A stretch of DNA of 7,528 nucleotides from Bacteroidota bacterium (GTDB lineage Bacteria; Bacteroidota; Bacteroidia; Flavobacteriales; Schleiferiaceae), in contig PXYR01000081.1 of assembly GCA_003023665.1 (NCBI GenBank), forward strand, positions 1 to 7,528. Reading direction: 5' to 3'. Shown here in pieces: positions 5,872 through 7,528 of this stretch. A model generated the notes under the pieces. It saw nothing but the letters and a program-made list of their open reading frames with translations, was not told the DNA's origin and did not search any database. Made by a program: the position numbers and the translations under genes. The first letter of the stretch is position 1; each line of letters opens with the position of its first letter.

Positions 5872-7528
5872 ATGAAAAAGCAATTCATTTTAGTCTCAAT
5901 GCTTTTATTGTCCTTGATTGGATTCGCACAATCTACATTGACGCTTAAAGATGCCGTTCTCAATGGCCGTAAGTACTTCCCACAAGGATTGATTTTAACA
6001 CAATGGATTCCAGGAAGCGACAGCTATTCACATGTGGTAGACGGCTACCAAAGCTTGGCTATTGTTGATGCGAAAAGTGGTGAAGAAATAGGTCGTGTAT
6101 CAGTGGGTGAAATCAATGAAGCTCTGACAGATTTTGAAACGAAGATTGGCAATACTTGGATGCTCAATTGGTCAGAAGATGGTCAAAATTTGCACTTTAC
6201 TCAGAAGGGTCACTTGTTCACCTATAATGCAGAATCAAAAGAAGCTACATCCCTTTTTAGTATGGCAGAAGGGGCTAAAAATGTTCACCTCTCTTCGGCT
6301 TTAAATGCTGCCTATACCATTGACAACAACGTTTACGTCAACTGGAGCGAAGACGGAAGTATGCAACAAGTAACCTTCCACGAGGATGCAAATATTGTCG
6401 CTGGTCAAGCAATCGCCCGTAGTGAATTTGGCATTACAGAAGGGCTTTTTTGGAACAAGAGCGGCGATGCTATTGCATTTTACGAGAAAAATGAATCGGC
6501 GGTATCAAACTACCCGCTTTTAGATATTCAATCAACGCCAGGTTCGCTGCGTGAGATTAAATATCCAATGGCGGGCCAAGGTTCAGAATACGCAAGAGTG
6601 GGCGTTCTGCATAAAGGCAAAAAGAAAGCAGTGTATCTGGAGACTGACGGAGAAGAACACGATCAATACCTAACGAATTTAAGCTGGTCGCCAGACGGAA
6701 AAACCATTCTATTGGCTATTGTCAATCGTTCACAAAACCATTATGACGTTGTGGCTTTCAATGCTAAAAATGGAAAGCGTGGTAAAACCTTACTTAGTGT
6801 GAGCAACGACAAATGGGCCGAACCCGAGTTTCCAGCGTATTGGGTGAGCAATAAAGAATTCATCTGGATGAGCGAGCGCGACGGTTTCATGAACCTCTAT
6901 TTATACAACACCAAGGGAGATTTAATTCGTCAATTAACCGACAACGAATTTGTAGCCACTGGTATTGTTGGTCGCAGTAAGAATGGTGATATTCTTTTTA
7001 CCGCAACGGGTAAAGACCCAAGAGAATCACATTTGTTTAGCGTAAGCCTCAAAGGCAAGCAACAGCAACTCACCACGGAACGTGGCGTACACAGCCCTAC
7101 CGTTCAAGACGGTGGGAGCTACTTTATTACAAGTTTCTCGTCGGTAAACACCCCTGTTACGACCGAATTATCTTCAATTTCGGGCAAGACTGTGAGGACA
7201 TTAGCAGAAGCTGCCAATCCCTTCGAAGGCACCAATATTCGCAAGCCAGAACTCGGGAGTATTGAAGGACCTGACGGTTCTACGCTCTACACAAGGATGT
7301 ACAAACCGTTTGATTTTGACCCGGCAAAGAAATATCCTGTGCTAGTTTACGTCTACGGTGGACCTCACGCACAGATGGTCACAAACCGCTGGAACGGTGG
7401 TGGTCCATTTTGGATGAATGAATTTGCCAACCGCGGCTATATCGTATTTACATTAGACAACCGTGGTTCCGCACACCGTGGAACAGATTTCGAGCAGCAG
7501 ATACACAGACAATTGGGAACAGTTGAAA
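5872..7528 (+). CDS. Exported S9 peptidase, dipeptidyl peptidase IV-like, N-terminal part (3' end off window)
   Basis: The frame runs from ATG 5872 without a stop to the window edge: 552 complete codons and one extra base. The N-terminus is a signal peptide (MKKQFILVSMLLLSLIGFAQ, cleavage near residues 20-21). Up to about residue 450 the sequence fits the DPP IV beta-propeller, with blade motifs such as LNWSEDGQNLHF, LSWSPDGKTILLAI and MSERDGFMNLYLYN. ARSEFGITEGLFWNKSGDAIAFY and ESAVSNYPLLDI correspond to the propeller stretch that carries the glutamates binding the substrate N-terminus. The alpha/beta-hydrolase domain begins near 460; YVYGGPHAQ (493-501) includes Tyr495, equivalent to the oxyanion-hole Tyr547 of human DPP IV, and DNRGSAHRG with QLGTVE follows. 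The catalytic Ser-Asp-His residues lie beyond the edge and cannot be verified. Such enzymes remove X-Pro or X-Ala dipeptides from peptides in the periplasm or at the cell surface. The gene follows the LolD-type ATPase at 6 bases. Confidence 0.93.
   Translation, partial: MKKQFILVSMLLLSLIGFAQSTLTLKDAVLNGRKYFPQGLILTQWIPGSDSYSHVVDGYQSLAIVDAKSGEEIGRVSVGEINEALTDFETKIGNTWMLNWSEDGQNLHFTQKGHLFTYNAESKEATSLFSMAEGAKNVHLSSALNAAYTIDNNVYVNWSEDGSMQQVTFHEDANIVAGQAIARSEFGITEGLFWNKSGDAIAFYEKNESAVSNYPLLDIQSTPGSLREIKYPMAGQGSEYARVGVLHKGKKKAVYLETDGEEHDQYLTNLSWSPDGKTILLAIVNRSQNHYDVVAFNAKNGKRGKTLLSVSNDKWAEPEFPAYWVSNKEFIWMSERDGFMNLYLYNTKGDLIRQLTDNEFVATGIVGRSKNGDILFTATGKDPRESHLFSVSLKGKQQQLTTERGVHSPTVQDGGSYFITSFSSVNTPVTTELSSISGKTVRTLAEAANPFEGTNIRKPELGSIEGPDGSTLYTRMYKPFDFDPAKKYPVLVYVYGGPHAQMVTNRWNGGGPFWMNEFANRGYIVFTLDNRGSAHRGTDFEQQIHRQLGTVE

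Noticed and set aside
1..7528. Mobile elements, CRISPR arrays, tRNA genes, defence genes or an undescribed system.
   Set aside because: No transposase, integrase, terminal repeats, spaced direct repeats or tRNA-like cloverleaf was seen. Coding composition is even and every gene except the TPR protein belongs to a recognisable family.

Overview
The window looks like a chromosomal segment of a member of the Bacteroidota, most likely Flavobacteriales or a close relative. Five things point there: the lineage-typical Ig-like surface or envelope protein at the left edge; a SCO protein and a lipoprotein cytochrome c of flavobacterial type; a Uup-type ABC-F ATPase; a DPP IV-type S9 peptidase with an N-terminal signal peptide ending in A-Q; and the near absence of Shine-Dalgarno sites before the genes. 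Base composition is moderately A+T-rich and even throughout. I see no insertion sequence, phage gene, tRNA, rRNA or CRISPR array. The taxonomic call is inference from protein style, not a database result.

Layout. (1) Positions 1-888 (+) hold the C-terminal part of an Ig-like-domain envelope protein whose start lies off the left edge. (2) Positions 878-2152 (+) encode a secreted TPR-repeat protein with an acidic Pro/Met/Glu-rich tail, overlapping gene 1 by 11 bases. (3) Positions 2159-2836 (-) encode a membrane-anchored SCO1/SenC-type copper/redox protein, convergent with gene 2 across 6 bases. (4) Positions 2855-3253 (+) encode a monoheme cytochrome c lipoprotein, divergent from the SCO gene with only 18 bases between the start codons. 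(5) Positions 3264-5135 (+) encode a Uup-like ABC-F ATPase, probably starting at a TTG codon. (6) Positions 5173-5865 (+) encode a LolD/MacB-type ABC transporter ATPase without an adjacent permease. (7) Positions 5872-7528 (+) hold the first 552 residues of a DPP IV-like S9 peptidase, cut by the right edge before its catalytic serine. Coding density is very high and no gap exceeds 37 bases.

How the genes relate. Genes 1 and 2 overlap and are probably co-transcribed as an envelope pair. The SCO and cytochrome c genes form a divergent pair that makes sense together: copper delivery or thiol redox for a CuA-type centre, and an electron carrier, both on the outer face of the cytoplasmic membrane or in the periplasm. 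Genes 4 to 7 run in one direction with gaps of 10, 37 and 6 bases and could form one transcript, although their functions (respiration, translation or DNA maintenance, envelope transport, peptide digestion) are not obviously linked.

I found no convincing evidence of an undescribed system. The most useful leads are the SCO/cytochrome c divergent junction, the SCO protein's missing proline after the second cysteine, the unexplained TPR protein with its PME-rich tail, the orphan LolD-type ATPase joined to a peptidase gene, and a small set of mutually exclusive hairpins at 5141-5164.
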